DNA from: JAWKTT01 sp041398965 | GTDB taxonomy: Bacteria; Planctomycetota; Planctomycetia; Planctomycetales; Planctomycetaceae | Length of the DNA: 64,000 nt | Reading direction: 5' to 3' | NCBI GenBank assembly: GCA_041398965.1 | Contig: JAWKTT010000004.1 | Coordinates: forward strand, 248,001-312,000 | Shown: piece by piece, positions 37,856 through 47,325 of the stretch | How the letters are laid out: each line of letters opens with the position of its first letter | Numbering within the stretch: position 1 is the first letter of the stretch | Translations under genes and position numbers: made by a program | Notes under the pieces: model-generated | Seen by the model: only the letters and a program-made list of their open reading frames with translations | The model's database searches: none | What the model was told of the DNA's origin: nothing

Positions 37856-38587
37856 ATGACCCCTAAGCAGCGTGAGCGTCGACGCCGTATCATCTTCTAC
37901 CTTGTCGCTGCAGCGATGTTGGGGGTGATGTTATTTTATGCCAAAGAGATTCACGCGTTTCGATGGGGGGACGCGGGGCCGATTGGTCTATTGCTGTTGG
38001 CCGTCGGGGGAGGAATCTGTGCTTGGGTGATCGGAGCTGGCGCATGGCTGATTCGACGCAACAAACAAGCCATCCTCCGGTCACAGGCTCTGGTTCAGGA
38101 AGAACGATTTGATGAAGCGGTCCAAGTGTTGGAGAAGGCGATCAGTCACCGGGCCGTCGATGCCATACTGTATGCACAGATCGCTCAGGTAGAAAGCAGT
38201 CGGGGACGCCCCGATGCCGCACTCGTCGCCGTTGACGCGGCCGAGAAAGCTGCCGGACCATCCGACTGGCTTGAATCGGTTCGTAGTAACGTCTACTGGC
38301 AGGCGGGCCGAAAAGAAGAGTCACTGGAGGTCTGTCGACAAGCGGTCGCCCGCTGGCCGGAAAGTCTCACATCACGACTCAGTCTCGGCGCGATACTTGT
38401 CACGATGGAAGATGTCGCAGCTGCCGCGACCACCCTGAAGGAACTTCGTCAGATGATTGACGACAGTCCGTTTCAGGCACGATCTCATCGTGAAGAATGG
38501 ATTCGCATGGTCGATACGTTGACGCAACAGTTGCACAACCCCAACAACTCCCCCCAGCACCAGATAGAGTCCGCCACGAATAACTGA
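37856..38587 (+). CDS. Membrane-anchored TPR protein, function unknown
   Basis: The 243-residue protein has a basic start (MTPKQRERRRR) and two hydrophobic segments at about 12-30 and 42-68. A soluble helical domain with tetratricopeptide-like repeats follows (EERFDEAVQVLEKAISH, GRPDAALVAVDAAEKAAG, GRKEESLEVCRQAVARWP). The C-terminal 20 residues are Asn/Gln/Pro-rich. Such proteins scaffold complexes at the membrane, but nothing points to a specific partner. It is monocistronic by position. Confidence 0.72.
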   Translation: MTPKQRERRRRIIFYLVAAAMLGVMLFYAKEIHAFRWGDAGPIGLLLLAVGGGICAWVIGAGAWLIRRNKQAILRSQALVQEERFDEAVQVLEKAISHRAVDAILYAQIAQVESSRGRPDAALVAVDAAEKAAGPSDWLESVRSNVYWQAGRKEESLEVCRQAVARWPESLTSRLSLGAILVTMEDVAAAATTLKELRQMIDDSPFQARSHREEWIRMVDTLTQQLHNPNNSPQHQIESATNN

Positions 38588-39157
38588 CGAGCACACAAAA
38601 CCCGTTCTCACAAATGGCCGATTGGCCCGCGAAGTGGTCAGATCCCCGTCACTTGCCACACCGCGCCGCTAAAGAGGAAAGTCAATGAGAGAGCCGATGG
38701 TTAAGGCGATAACGGAATTGTGAAGAATAGATCCGAAGGGGCACGCGCACTCACGGCGAAGACGATCTCCATGATCCAGCGAATCTGGCGAACTTCCAGA
38801 CGAAGATCATTTTCCGAACTGAACTCGTGCAGGTCTTCCAGGCATCGGAATCGTTCTATTACGGCCCCGTACTCCCGCTGATGCCGACGGGGAGAACTTT
38901 TTCTGCTGCCCTTGACTGGTCGGTGGGACGTGGAAAAAACCGGGAGTGCCACCGATCGTATAACCGGCATCTTTGTCCTCTGCCTCCCATTGATTGCCAC
39001 GTTCCGGGTGACCTTTCGCACACAGTGCCCGGTCATCAACATGCAGCCAAATCATGGGGACTGTCTTGTCGGAACGGCGATCTCGTGCATAATCAGGAGA
39101 GTTCCCTTCAGGCGAACGTAACTTTGGGACCGCCGACCTCTCTTCCAGGATTGTGTT
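38588..39157. other. Intergenic region, possible eroded sequence
   Basis: About 570 bases without a supported gene. Frames of about 80-140 codons on both strands overlap and show no domain. Nothing further can be said. Confidence 0.4.
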
Positions 39158-40504
39158 ATGACATCTCTTCGCTCCCTTTCATCTGCTCGATTCGTGTGGG
39201 GACTGTGGGCTGTCGGCTGCTTGATGATTGCCGCAACCAGTTGCGTGGCGAGTGACTGGCCACAATGGCTCGGCCCCGGACAGACAAGCGAATGGGTTGA
39301 AGAAGGGGTGCTCGACAAGTTTCCGGAAGCTGGGCTCAACGTTCAGTGGCGCGTTCCTGTTGGTCTGGGATACTCGGGACCGGCAGTCGTCGGCGACCGC
39401 GTCTTTCTGACCGACTACATCCGAAGCGAAGGGGCAGTCGCCAACAACCCCGGGGCAAGAATCAGCCTGCAAGGGACCGAGCGGGTTCTCTGTTTTTCTG
39501 CGGCTGATGGCAAGTTGCTGTGGAAGCAGGAGTACGATCGCCCATACGAGATCAGTTACCCTTCTGGACCTCGAGCGACCCCCACTGTTGACGGCGAGAT
39601 GGTCTATGCCCTGGGGGCCGAAGGGGACCTGTTGGCACTGAAGGTGGCCGATGGGAGCATCGTTTGGAAGAAGCAGTTGCAGCAGGAATACGCTGTGAAA
39701 TCTCCCATCTGGGGGTACTCTGCAGCTCCGCTCGTTCAAGGCGACCGACTGTATTGTATGGTTGGAGGCAAAGGTCAGGCGATCGTTGCGTTCGACAAGA
39801 AGACCGGCAAGGAACTCTGGAAAGCGGTCGACTCGCAGGACGCAGGTTATGCGATGCCGACGATCATCGAAGCGGCCGGCGTCTCGCAGTTGATTGTCTG
39901 GGCTCCCGAAACGATTCAAGGCTTGAACCCGGAGAACGGAGAGGTGTATTGGACACAGCCGTTGAAGCCGGATTACGGAATGTCCATTATGGTCCCGAGG
40001 TACTTCAACGGGGCACTCTTCGCGAGCGGCATCGGAAACGTTGGGAAGCTCTTTCGACTTGGCACCGATCGTCCGTCAGCGGAGATTGTCTGGGCGGGGG
40101 ACGTGAAGTCGGCGGTCTATTGTGCGAACAGCACGCCCGTGATTCACGAAGGGATAATCTATGGCTGTGATTGCCGCAGCGGGGCATTGGTGGCAGTCGA
40201 AATGAAAGACGGCCAGCGTCTCTGGGAATCATTCGCACCGACCACAGGGGAACGCCGTGCAGGACATGGCACGGCATTTCTGGTGCGTCATGAGGATCGC
40301 TATTTTCTGTTCAGCGAAACTGGCGAACTCATTCTCGCGAAGTTGTCACGAGAGGGTTACGTCGAGATCAGTCGGGCTCGGCTGCTCGAACCGACCAACG
40401 AAGCGTTTAATCGACCTGTCGTCTGGACACACCCCGCATTCGCCGACAAATCGGTCTTCGCCCGTAACGACAAAGAACTCGTCCGAGCCTCCCTGGCCAA
40501 GTAG
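39158..40504 (+). CDS. Secreted PQQ-like beta-propeller protein
   Basis: The 448-residue product begins with a signal peptide (residues 1 to about 31, ending CVAS) after an AGGA ribosome site. It then has repeats of the PQQ enzyme/BamB propeller type: SGPAVVGDRVFLTDY, LLWKQEYDRPYEI, VWKKQLQQEYAV, LYCMVGGKGQAIVAFDKKTG and LWESFAP. DWPQWLGPGQTSEW near the start is the usual planctomycete PQQ-protein opening. PQQ-dependent catalysis is not implied: the metal and active-site residues of methanol dehydrogenase are not apparent. It probably acts in the periplasm as a binding scaffold. Confidence 0.88.
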   Translation: MTSLRSLSSARFVWGLWAVGCLMIAATSCVASDWPQWLGPGQTSEWVEEGVLDKFPEAGLNVQWRVPVGLGYSGPAVVGDRVFLTDYIRSEGAVANNPGARISLQGTERVLCFSAADGKLLWKQEYDRPYEISYPSGPRATPTVDGEMVYALGAEGDLLALKVADGSIVWKKQLQQEYAVKSPIWGYSAAPLVQGDRLYCMVGGKGQAIVAFDKKTGKELWKAVDSQDAGYAMPTIIEAAGVSQLIVWAPETIQGLNPENGEVYWTQPLKPDYGMSIMVPRYFNGALFASGIGNVGKLFRLGTDRPSAEIVWAGDVKSAVYCANSTPVIHEGIIYGCDCRSGALVAVEMKDGQRLWESFAPTTGERRAGHGTAFLVRHEDRYFLFSETGELILAKLSREGYVEISRARLLEPTNEAFNRPVVWTHPAFADKSVFARNDKELVRASLAK

Positions 40505-40658
40505 CGTATGCTGGTCGCTTTGGGTCGTCAGATTCGAATTTCACGCTGCCTGAAAATGCGGAAGCCGCCGGGGGAGCCTTCCCTCCGGCGACTTCGCTCC
40601 TCGCGAGTGATTCGTGTGATGTTGTCGCACGTTGCTGCGTGTCGCTGGATGACGTGGG

Positions 40659-42293
40659 CTAACTGCGGGCTACTGACTTGGGTTTCATGATCGAGAAGTA
40701 GTTTTTCACCGCATTGTCCAAAGCCTCCGGGGTGATGACTCTTGGAAGTTCATGCAAGGTGCAACGGTTTTCCACCTGACGCAACAAGTCTCGCGGATGG
40801 CAGAATCGCATCGGGCGTTCGGCTTGCACATAGTGTTTCTTGATGAGGTATTGAACGACTTCGCCGCTACACTCGAAATCCATCGACCGGGCGACATGCA
40901 GGAACAACTCGACGAACTGTTTCGCATTCGGGTTGTGCACTTCAATCTTGTAGGGGATGCGACGGAGAAAGGCGTCGTCGACCAAGTCCTTCGGTTCGAG
41001 GTTGCTCGAGAAGACAATTAACTGATCAAACGGAACCTGGATCGTCCGACCGCTCTCCAGTTGCAGGTAATCATGTCGTTGTTCGAGCGGTACAATCCAG
41101 CGGTTGAGCAACTCATCAATTGGCATCCGTTGGCGACCGAAGTCGTCGATCAACAGAGTTCCGCAGTTGGCCTTCATTTGCAGCGGGGCTTCTCCCAGCC
41201 CGGTGTTTCGGATGTAGGTAATCTCCAGATTCTCCATCCGGAGTTCTCCCCCAGCAATGATGGTTGGTCGACGAATACAAACCCAACGTCCATCGGCAAT
41301 TTCCAAACTGCGGCTCGACACCGGCATCAGCTGATGCCGGTTCGGGTCGAACAGACGAATCGTTTCGCCTGCCGCGACGATGGCTTTCGGAATCCAGATG
41401 TTGTCGCCATAAGCGCTCGTAATTCGTTCGGCCATGCTCGTCTTGCCGTTTCCGGGAGGTCCGAACAAGAACATTCCCCGCCCAGCATGAATCGCCTGTC
41501 CGATACTGCTGAGCAGTTCTTCATCAATCTCCAGTCCGTCAAAGACGGAGCGAATTCGGCTCAAGGGTGGACGACGGCCCTCGATCGATTGAGCCTTGAC
41601 CGATTCGATATATTGCTCCAACGGAACCGGTGCTGAACCGAAATAGGAGGCATGTTCGGAGAGTGATTTCGCCCGCTCGCGTCCCAGTTCTGTCAGTTCG
41701 TAAACGTAATCGCCGACTGATGTGTTGTTGCGGTATACGACGAGACGTTCAGTCTTCAGGTCTCGAAGAAGTGGTTCAACGACGGGGAACTTGAGTCCCA
41801 GGTGTGTGGCGATGCGTGACCCTGATTCGAAGCCTCGGTTAAGCAACAGTTTCAGGGCAAGATCTGTAATCTCGGGCGACTGAAGTCCCGTCTCGGAAAG
41901 TGACTGAGGTGCCACCGGCAAGAAGTCGACCGTTGGCGTGGCAGACACGGTCGACTGGTAGTCTCTTGGGAGATAATCTGCGGGGCGTTGGGCGGTGGGC
42001 CAAACTTCCACACTCGGTAGGACAACCTGTTTTTTCCCGGCCTCTTCCCCCCGTTCGCTAATCGCCGTTATCCGAGCAAGTGCATCGAGGGAATCATTCA
42101 GTTTTTGCTTGGCTTGCTCACGGAGTTCAACCGTATGGACTGGGTTCGTATTTCGAGACTCGTTGGAAGTCGTCGGGGCTAACAGCGGGGCTATGGTTCC
42201 CCCGGAATCATCCCCTTCCTGCTCCGAATTCGGCTTCCGGAGCGATCCCAGTTTCGCCAGCAGTGCGTCGATCGACTGGTAAGGGGTGCTCAT
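40659..42293 (-). CDS. Winged-helix AAA+ ATPase, function unknown
   Basis: The 544-residue protein has a disordered, Glu/Ser-rich first 120 residues, then a winged-helix-like domain (LLLNRGFESGSRIATHLGLK through YVYELTELGRERAK). An AAA+ module follows with Walker A GPPGNGKTS, Walker B GTLLIDDFGRQ and an Arg-rich sensor region (DAFLRRIPYKIEV). The C-terminal helical part (RFCHPRDLLRQVENRC) resembles AAA lid sequences. Closely similar ATPases occur in planctomycetes and some proteobacteria without an agreed role. The ATG at 42293 is preferred; the frame-extended start at 42359 adds unlike sequence. The neighbours give no clue. Confidence 0.8.
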   Translation of the reverse strand: MSTPYQSIDALLAKLGSLRKPNSEQEGDDSGGTIAPLLAPTTSNESRNTNPVHTVELREQAKQKLNDSLDALARITAISERGEEAGKKQVVLPSVEVWPTAQRPADYLPRDYQSTVSATPTVDFLPVAPQSLSETGLQSPEITDLALKLLLNRGFESGSRIATHLGLKFPVVEPLLRDLKTERLVVYRNNTSVGDYVYELTELGRERAKSLSEHASYFGSAPVPLEQYIESVKAQSIEGRRPPLSRIRSVFDGLEIDEELLSSIGQAIHAGRGMFLFGPPGNGKTSMAERITSAYGDNIWIPKAIVAAGETIRLFDPNRHQLMPVSSRSLEIADGRWVCIRRPTIIAGGELRMENLEITYIRNTGLGEAPLQMKANCGTLLIDDFGRQRMPIDELLNRWIVPLEQRHDYLQLESGRTIQVPFDQLIVFSSNLEPKDLVDDAFLRRIPYKIEVHNPNAKQFVELFLHVARSMDFECSGEVVQYLIKKHYVQAERPMRFCHPRDLLRQVENRCTLHELPRVITPEALDNAVKNYFSIMKPKSVARS

Positions 42294-42566
42294 GAAACGG
42301 CTGCAGTGACTGGGAACGGAAATGTGACCGAAGCTTGGGCTTCGTCCAAGTACTCGCAATCGGAAAATGGCCGTGCGACATGTTCAGTCTGTGTCACGTT
42401 TCACGAGCACGTCTGGCTTACTTGCCATGTTGCAAAAAGACCACTTGCGACATCGTTCGGGTCACGACGGATCAACAAGTCGAGCGGATTAGTTCGATTG
42501 CAACGAACTGAGGCATTCGCCGGACAACGCGATGCGAGATGTCCAGCATTCTTCCGGCGAGCGACG

Positions 42567-44024
42567 TCAGGCGAGAATCTCATGCACGACATGACCTTCG
42601 AGGTCGGTCAGTCGGAAGTCGCGACCGGCGTAACGGTAGGTCAGTCGCTGATGATCGAGTCCGAGCATGTACAACAGCGTCGCGTGCAAGTCGTGCATGT
42701 GAACCTTGCCGTTGACGGCTTCATGACCGAATTCGTCGGTCTCTCCGAACGAGAAGCCGGCCCGGACGCCTCCGCCTGCCAGAAAATGAGTGAAGCCCTT
42801 CGGGTTGTGATCCCGGCCATCACTTCCTTGCGTAAACGGGTTGCGACCAAACTCGCCCCCCCACCAGACCAGAGTATCTTCCAACAGGCCACGGGCCTTC
42901 AGGTCAGCCAACAAACCGGCGATGGGGAGATCGACAGCCTTGGCATGAACAGCATGTTGCTGAATCTTACTGTGTTGATCCCAACGTGGGTTATTCGAGT
43001 TGTCGCCATAGGTGACCTGTATGTATCTCACTCCCGCTTCCGCCATCCTGCGGGCGAGAAGACACTGCCGACCAAACTCGTCGGTCTCCTTTTCGCCGAT
43101 GCCATACATCTTGAGTGTCGATTCTGTTTCACCCGTGATATTGGTGATTTCTGGAGCATGTTGCTGCATCCTCCAGCCGAGCTCAAACGAACCGATCACG
43201 GCATCAATCTCGCTGCCCCCGCCGAGTCGTCGCGACTGTTCGGCGTTGAGTGTCTGCATCAGATCGAACTGACGGCGGCGCTGTTCGATCGGACCGTACG
43301 GGCTGTCGACGTTTTCGATTCGAGCATTCTTCGACGATTGACCTGCGGAGCCGACCGCTGTCCCCTGATACTTTGCTGGCAGAAATGCGTTCGAGTAATT
43401 TCGAGGTCCACCATTCCCAGAGGAAGGGCAGATCGTGACAAATCCCGGCAGATTGTCACATTCGGAGCCAAGACCATAAGTGATCCATGAACCGACAGAC
43501 GGACGAATCAGATTCGTCGATCCGGTATGCAGGAATAATGTACTCGGACCGTGGGCGACACCGTTGGTGTGCAATCCATGCAGGAAACAGAGGTCATCAG
43601 CATGGCTGGCAACGTTTGGAAACAAGTCGCTCGCCCACCGCCCAGACTCTCCATACTGGCGAAACTCCCACGGAGACTTCATCAGGAGTTCATCGTTTGC
43701 CTTCGCTCCGGTCTTCGCCATCTTGCGGGCATCGCGGAAAGTGTGCTTCTTCCCGTCGTGCTTGATGAGTTCCGGCTTATAATCAAAGGTGTCAACCTGA
43801 CTTGGTCCCCCTTGCATGAAGACAAAGATCACGCGCTTCGCACGTGGTGTCAGATGCGGAACCAAAGCCGTGCTGGTCGAAGCCGATGACGCCGTGCTGC
43901 TTGCAGATTCCGAACCCGACATTGCGGAGTTGGCACTGGCCGAATGACACATCCCCGCCAACGCCAACGATCCAAACCCGCAAGCTGCCGATTGCAACCA
44001 GTTTCTACGATCGATCTCTGTCAT
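42567..44024 (-). CDS. DUF1501 domain-containing (alkaline-phosphatase-fold) secreted protein
   Basis: The 485-residue protein is a DUF1501 member, common in planctomycetes and related to sulfatases and alkaline phosphatases. It begins MTEIDRRNWLQSAACGFGSL, a twin-arginine-like signal, then HLTPRAKRVIFVFMQGGPSQVDTFDYKP with the conserved metal-site Asp. Later motifs are HGLHTNGVAHGPSTLFLHTG, LVWWGGEFGRNPFTQ, and DHNPKGFTHFLAGGGVRAG with the C-terminal catalytic His. DUF1501 genes usually lie beside DUF1549/DUF1553 cytochrome-like genes, but no such partner is seen upstream (44025-45004). The long open frame before the ATG at 44024 has no conserved sequence. Confidence 0.9.
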   Translation of the reverse strand: MTEIDRRNWLQSAACGFGSLALAGMCHSASANSAMSGSESASSTASSASTSTALVPHLTPRAKRVIFVFMQGGPSQVDTFDYKPELIKHDGKKHTFRDARKMAKTGAKANDELLMKSPWEFRQYGESGRWASDLFPNVASHADDLCFLHGLHTNGVAHGPSTLFLHTGSTNLIRPSVGSWITYGLGSECDNLPGFVTICPSSGNGGPRNYSNAFLPAKYQGTAVGSAGQSSKNARIENVDSPYGPIEQRRRQFDLMQTLNAEQSRRLGGGSEIDAVIGSFELGWRMQQHAPEITNITGETESTLKMYGIGEKETDEFGRQCLLARRMAEAGVRYIQVTYGDNSNNPRWDQHSKIQQHAVHAKAVDLPIAGLLADLKARGLLEDTLVWWGGEFGRNPFTQGSDGRDHNPKGFTHFLAGGGVRAGFSFGETDEFGHEAVNGKVHMHDLHATLLYMLGLDHQRLTYRYAGRDFRLTDLEGHVVHEILA

Positions 44025-45004
44025 GCCAGACACCTGTTCCGTGCAACTCACATCAAGGAAAGTCGAATGAAGCGACCCCGATGATAACCAAAATCGGTGA
44101 GATCGGTCACGGCTGATCGACCAAAATCTGTACTGTATAAGCAAAACTCTGCCTCCTTTAGCTTCCCCACAGAATCGACGACATGTTCCAGCGAGTTGGC
44201 AGCCTGCGCTTCTGCCGCACGTTGGGGGGGCAATCCTGAGGCTGTGCTGCTGTTCCGGATGGCACACGCTGTGACGTGTCGTAATTTCATCGGGGGACGT
44301 GGTCTGAAGTCGGAGTGTCGTCGGCGGGGGAGAAGGAGCCTCGCGTCGGCTGACGCCTCCGGTTTTGGGGAGATGCCATTTGGGGAGATGCACCCGACGA
44401 AACGTGAGCGGCCGCCGGGGGGCATCGATATTTGTCGACTTGAGCCACGCCTGACGCGAATGGTTGGAAGACTTCAAAGCATGCTGGCGTAAGGTGCTCC
44501 CCGAACTCGAAGTTTGGATTCTCCTGCAACTTCGCACCGTCCTCGGTCGGTGAGCGGCGAGCGATCTTGACCTTTGACACGGCCAGAAAGCCTGGTTTAT
44601 GGAACTGTGACTGTACTGGCTGGCAATGGCCCAAGGTCGTGGCAGTCGATCTGTGTGACAGAGACAGTCAACGGGATAGTCGAATGCGGGAAATCGGTGG
44701 ATCCGGTTTTGGAGGAACGGGGGACTGAATCCAATCAGTCCTCTGTAACCCTTTCGAATGGGGCTCCATCAGGCATCCCGATTCCCGTGCCCCTAGACCT
44801 TCCCGTCCTCCTGAGTTGTCGTCTTGTTCTCAATTGCAGAAAAGAAACTCTTTGTTTCTTGTGTCGCTTCTGAAGCGGTGGTATTCTCGCCGCAAGCCGA
44901 CTCGGAACGTCCGAGACGGGGGAAAGTTGCAATCAGTTCGACTTGAACGGCACGTCTCACATCGACGATCAGCCACAGACCTTGGAAACCGTCAGGAGTT
45001 CACG
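44025..45004. other. Gene-poor region between the DUF1501 and hcp genes
   Basis: Roughly 980 bases between divergent genes. Several overlapping frames exist on both strands, but none has a motif, ribosome site or plausible composition. No remnant of the usual DUF1549/DUF1553 partner was recognised. The hcp promoter should lie near the right end. Confidence 0.45.
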
Positions 45005-46291
45005 ATGTTTTGCAATCAGTGTGAGCAGACACAAAATGGGACTGGGTGTACCGACATCGGTGTCTGTGGCAAAGACCCGGATGTTCAGTCGCTGCAAGAG
45101 ACGCTGCTGTATGGGCTGAAGGGGATGGCGGCCTATGCCAATCATGCACGGCGGCTTGGGAAAACGGACGACAAAGTCAGTGCCTTCATTGAAGAGGCAC
45201 TCTTCGCCACCATGACGAACGTCAACTTTGACATCCCGTCTCTGCTTGAGATGGTCCTGGAATGTGGTCGCCAGAACTTGCGAGTGATGCAGATGTTGGA
45301 CGAAGGGCATACGGAGCGGTTCGGCAAGCCTGAACCGACGACGGTTAAAGAAGGGACACAGTCGGGGCCGGGCATCCTCGTGACCGGTCATGATCTTGTC
45401 GACCTCGACCTCATTCTCAAGCAGACCGAGGGGACCGGCATCAACGTTTATACTCATGGCGAAATGCTCCCCGCTCATAGCTACCCTGGCCTAAAGAAGT
45501 ATTCGCACTTTGTGGGTCATTTCGGAGGGCCGTGGCAGAATCAGCAGTGGGAGTTCCCGATGTTTTCGGGGCCAATCGTCGCAACGACGAACTGTGTTCT
45601 CATCCCTTCTGACGTCTATGCTGACCGCCTCTACACGACCCGCATCACCGCTGTGCCCGGCGGGACTCGCATCACCAACGACGACTTCTCGGCTGTTATC
45701 GAAAAGGCGAAGTCCTGCGAGCCGTTGACTGAAAACATTGTTCGCGAGTCGACGATTGGCTTCCATCACAGCGTCATCCTCAGCTTGGCCGACAAGGTGG
45801 TGGATGCCGTCAAGGCGGGAGAGATTCAACGCTTCTACCTGATCGGTGGATGCGACGGCGCAGAACTCGGGCGAAACTACTACACCCAGGTGGCCGAGCA
45901 GTCCCCGGAGCAGTCGGTCATCTTGACACTGGGATGCGGCAAGTACCGTATTCGAAATCATGACTATGGGACCGTCGCGGGGATTCCACGGTTGCTTGAT
46001 ATGGGACAATGCAACGACGCCTTCGGGGCCGTTCAAGTGGCGGTCGGCCTCGCTCAGGCGTTCGATTGCAGCGTCAATGAATTGCCTCTTGAGATCGTCC
46101 TCTCGTGGTTCGAACAGAAGGCGGTGGCCGTGCTGCTGACGCTGCTCGCCTTGGACATCAAGGGAATTCGGGTTGGTCCGGTTCCTCCTGCGTTCATCTC
46201 CCCCAATGTCTTCAAGGTTCTGCAAGAGAAATTCGACCTGAAGCTGATCGAGTCCGAGCCGCCGGCCGAACTCGTACAGTTAGCGATCTAG
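45005..46291 (+). CDS. hcp: Hybrid-cluster protein (Hcp/prismane), short form
   Basis: Hcp carries an Fe-S cluster pair and reduces hydroxylamine or nitric oxide, and can also S-nitrosylate proteins. The 428-residue product has the N-terminal cubane motif CNQCEQTQNGTGCTDIGVC (C-x2-C-x8-C-x5-C). Hybrid-cluster residues are visible in VTGHDLVDLD, YTHGEMLPAH, TTNCVLIP, LTLGCGKYR and DMGQCNDAF. Standard Hcp is about 550 residues; this one matches the shorter class that lacks part of the helical domain. The ATG at 45005 follows a clean AGGAG. A protoglobin gene lies 380 bases downstream, supporting a nitrogen-oxide role. Confidence 0.9.
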   Translation: MFCNQCEQTQNGTGCTDIGVCGKDPDVQSLQETLLYGLKGMAAYANHARRLGKTDDKVSAFIEEALFATMTNVNFDIPSLLEMVLECGRQNLRVMQMLDEGHTERFGKPEPTTVKEGTQSGPGILVTGHDLVDLDLILKQTEGTGINVYTHGEMLPAHSYPGLKKYSHFVGHFGGPWQNQQWEFPMFSGPIVATTNCVLIPSDVYADRLYTTRITAVPGGTRITNDDFSAVIEKAKSCEPLTENIVRESTIGFHHSVILSLADKVVDAVKAGEIQRFYLIGGCDGAELGRNYYTQVAEQSPEQSVILTLGCGKYRIRNHDYGTVAGIPRLLDMGQCNDAFGAVQVAVGLAQAFDCSVNELPLEIVLSWFEQKAVAVLLTLLALDIKGIRVGPVPPAFISPNVFKVLQEKFDLKLIESEPPAELVQLAI

Positions 46292-46345
46292 ACGTCGAAC
46301 TCAAAGGCATTGGTTGCCGCACTCGAACCGCGATTCCCCAGATAA

Positions 46346-46474
46346 CAGCCAGTTGTAAAACGTGGGTCAGGCGTTCCAGCCTGACATGGTGTTGTTTGAT
46401 GTCACGGAGAAAGCGTACGAGATGCTTTTTTCAGATTGGAAAATCTGACCCACCGTCGTTTTTTTTAACGGGCT
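46346..46474 (+). repeat. Palindromic intergenic repeat, copy A
   Basis: The element of about 130 bases has inverted ends: 'acagcc.gtt..aaaac' on the left and 'gttttttttaacgggctgt' on the right. Inside are 'gtgggtcag' and 'ctgacccac' plus two smaller hairpins (tcaggc-gttcca-gcctga and cagatt-gg-aaaatctg). It matches copy B (53605-53733) in reverse orientation, including the middle 'ttgatgtc' and 'gagatgct' words. The right side carries eight T after a stem, so it could also terminate hcp. Confidence 0.75.
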
Positions 46475-46671
46475 GTTGATGTGGAATGGAGTGAGTCGTC
46501 CGGTTTTGGTTCGAGTGCGGTCAGAGACAAACGGATCGTGTCGTTGACCCACTGAAGGGGCTGTGCCCTCCGATACATCGGGGGGAGTGGAGGAGTGCGA
46601 GGTACTGCTCCACTCGTGATGCATTGGTCTTTTTTTATTTCCCATCTGCCATTGGAATCCGACGCATTGCC

Positions 46672-47262
46672 ATGCAAACGATTGACGAATCACGACTCGA
46701 AACAGACCCGCTCTATCGCTACGAATTCCTCGCCGGATTCATCGGCTTCGACGTGGCTGATGTGAAGTTGATTCAAGCCTCAGCTCAGCATCTGGGACCC
46801 CGGATTCCGGAGATGGTCAACGAGACGTATCGTCGACTGCTTGCCTACGAGGCAACCGCTCGTCACTTCGTTCCGAGAAACCAAGGATTTGAAGGAGATC
46901 CTCCCGTCGACGTCAAGGGGCTCTCGGTCGATCATCCGCAAATCAAGTTTCGGAAAGACCACTTGAATCGGTACTTCATCGCACTTATCGGACGGGCCTA
47001 CGATGCCAAGATGGTGCAGTACCTCGACATGGTCGGTCGGATTCATACGCCTCACGCGGGGAACAAAGCGATCAGTGTCCCTCTTGTGCAGATGAACGCC
47101 CTGATGGGGGTGATCTCAAACGTCCTGCTGACGTCGATCAGCACCTGGACTCTTCCCGAACCAACCCGCATGCAAACGATCCAGGCTTTCAACAAGCTCC
47201 TCTGGATTCAAAACGACTTCATCACTCGCCACTACGCCCAGCCCCTTTGGGAATCCGAGTAG
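46672..47262 (+). CDS. Protoglobin
   Basis: This 196-residue haem protein belongs to the protoglobin family of the globin-coupled-sensor lineage. The sequence aligns by eye with YRYEFLAGFIGFDVADVKLI, a helix-B/C region, and the proximal haem His at residue 125 in MVQYLDMVGRIHTP. It is a lone globin domain with no output domain attached. Known protoglobins bind O2, CO and NO and can scavenge reactive nitrogen species. It lies downstream of hcp in the same direction. The spacer contains the palindromic repeat A, so joint transcription is uncertain. A receiver-domain gene is convergent 60 bases away. Confidence 0.88.
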   Translation: MQTIDESRLETDPLYRYEFLAGFIGFDVADVKLIQASAQHLGPRIPEMVNETYRRLLAYEATARHFVPRNQGFEGDPPVDVKGLSVDHPQIKFRKDHLNRYFIALIGRAYDAKMVQYLDMVGRIHTPHAGNKAISVPLVQMNALMGVISNVLLTSISTWTLPEPTRMQTIQAFNKLLWIQNDFITRHYAQPLWESE

Positions 47263-47325
47263 CTTTCAATGAGCCGAGTCAAAATCTCTCGAAACCGAAT
47301 GATCAAACATTGACCAGTCGCCGAG

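Noticed and set aside
38701..39255. Overlapping frames on both strands between the TPR and PQQ genes
   Set aside because: Composition looks random, the frames contradict one another, and no motif was found.
44025..44537. Upstream extension of the DUF1501 frame
   Set aside because: The extension lacks conserved sequence. The Tat-like signal and DUF1501 family start directly at the ATG at 44024.
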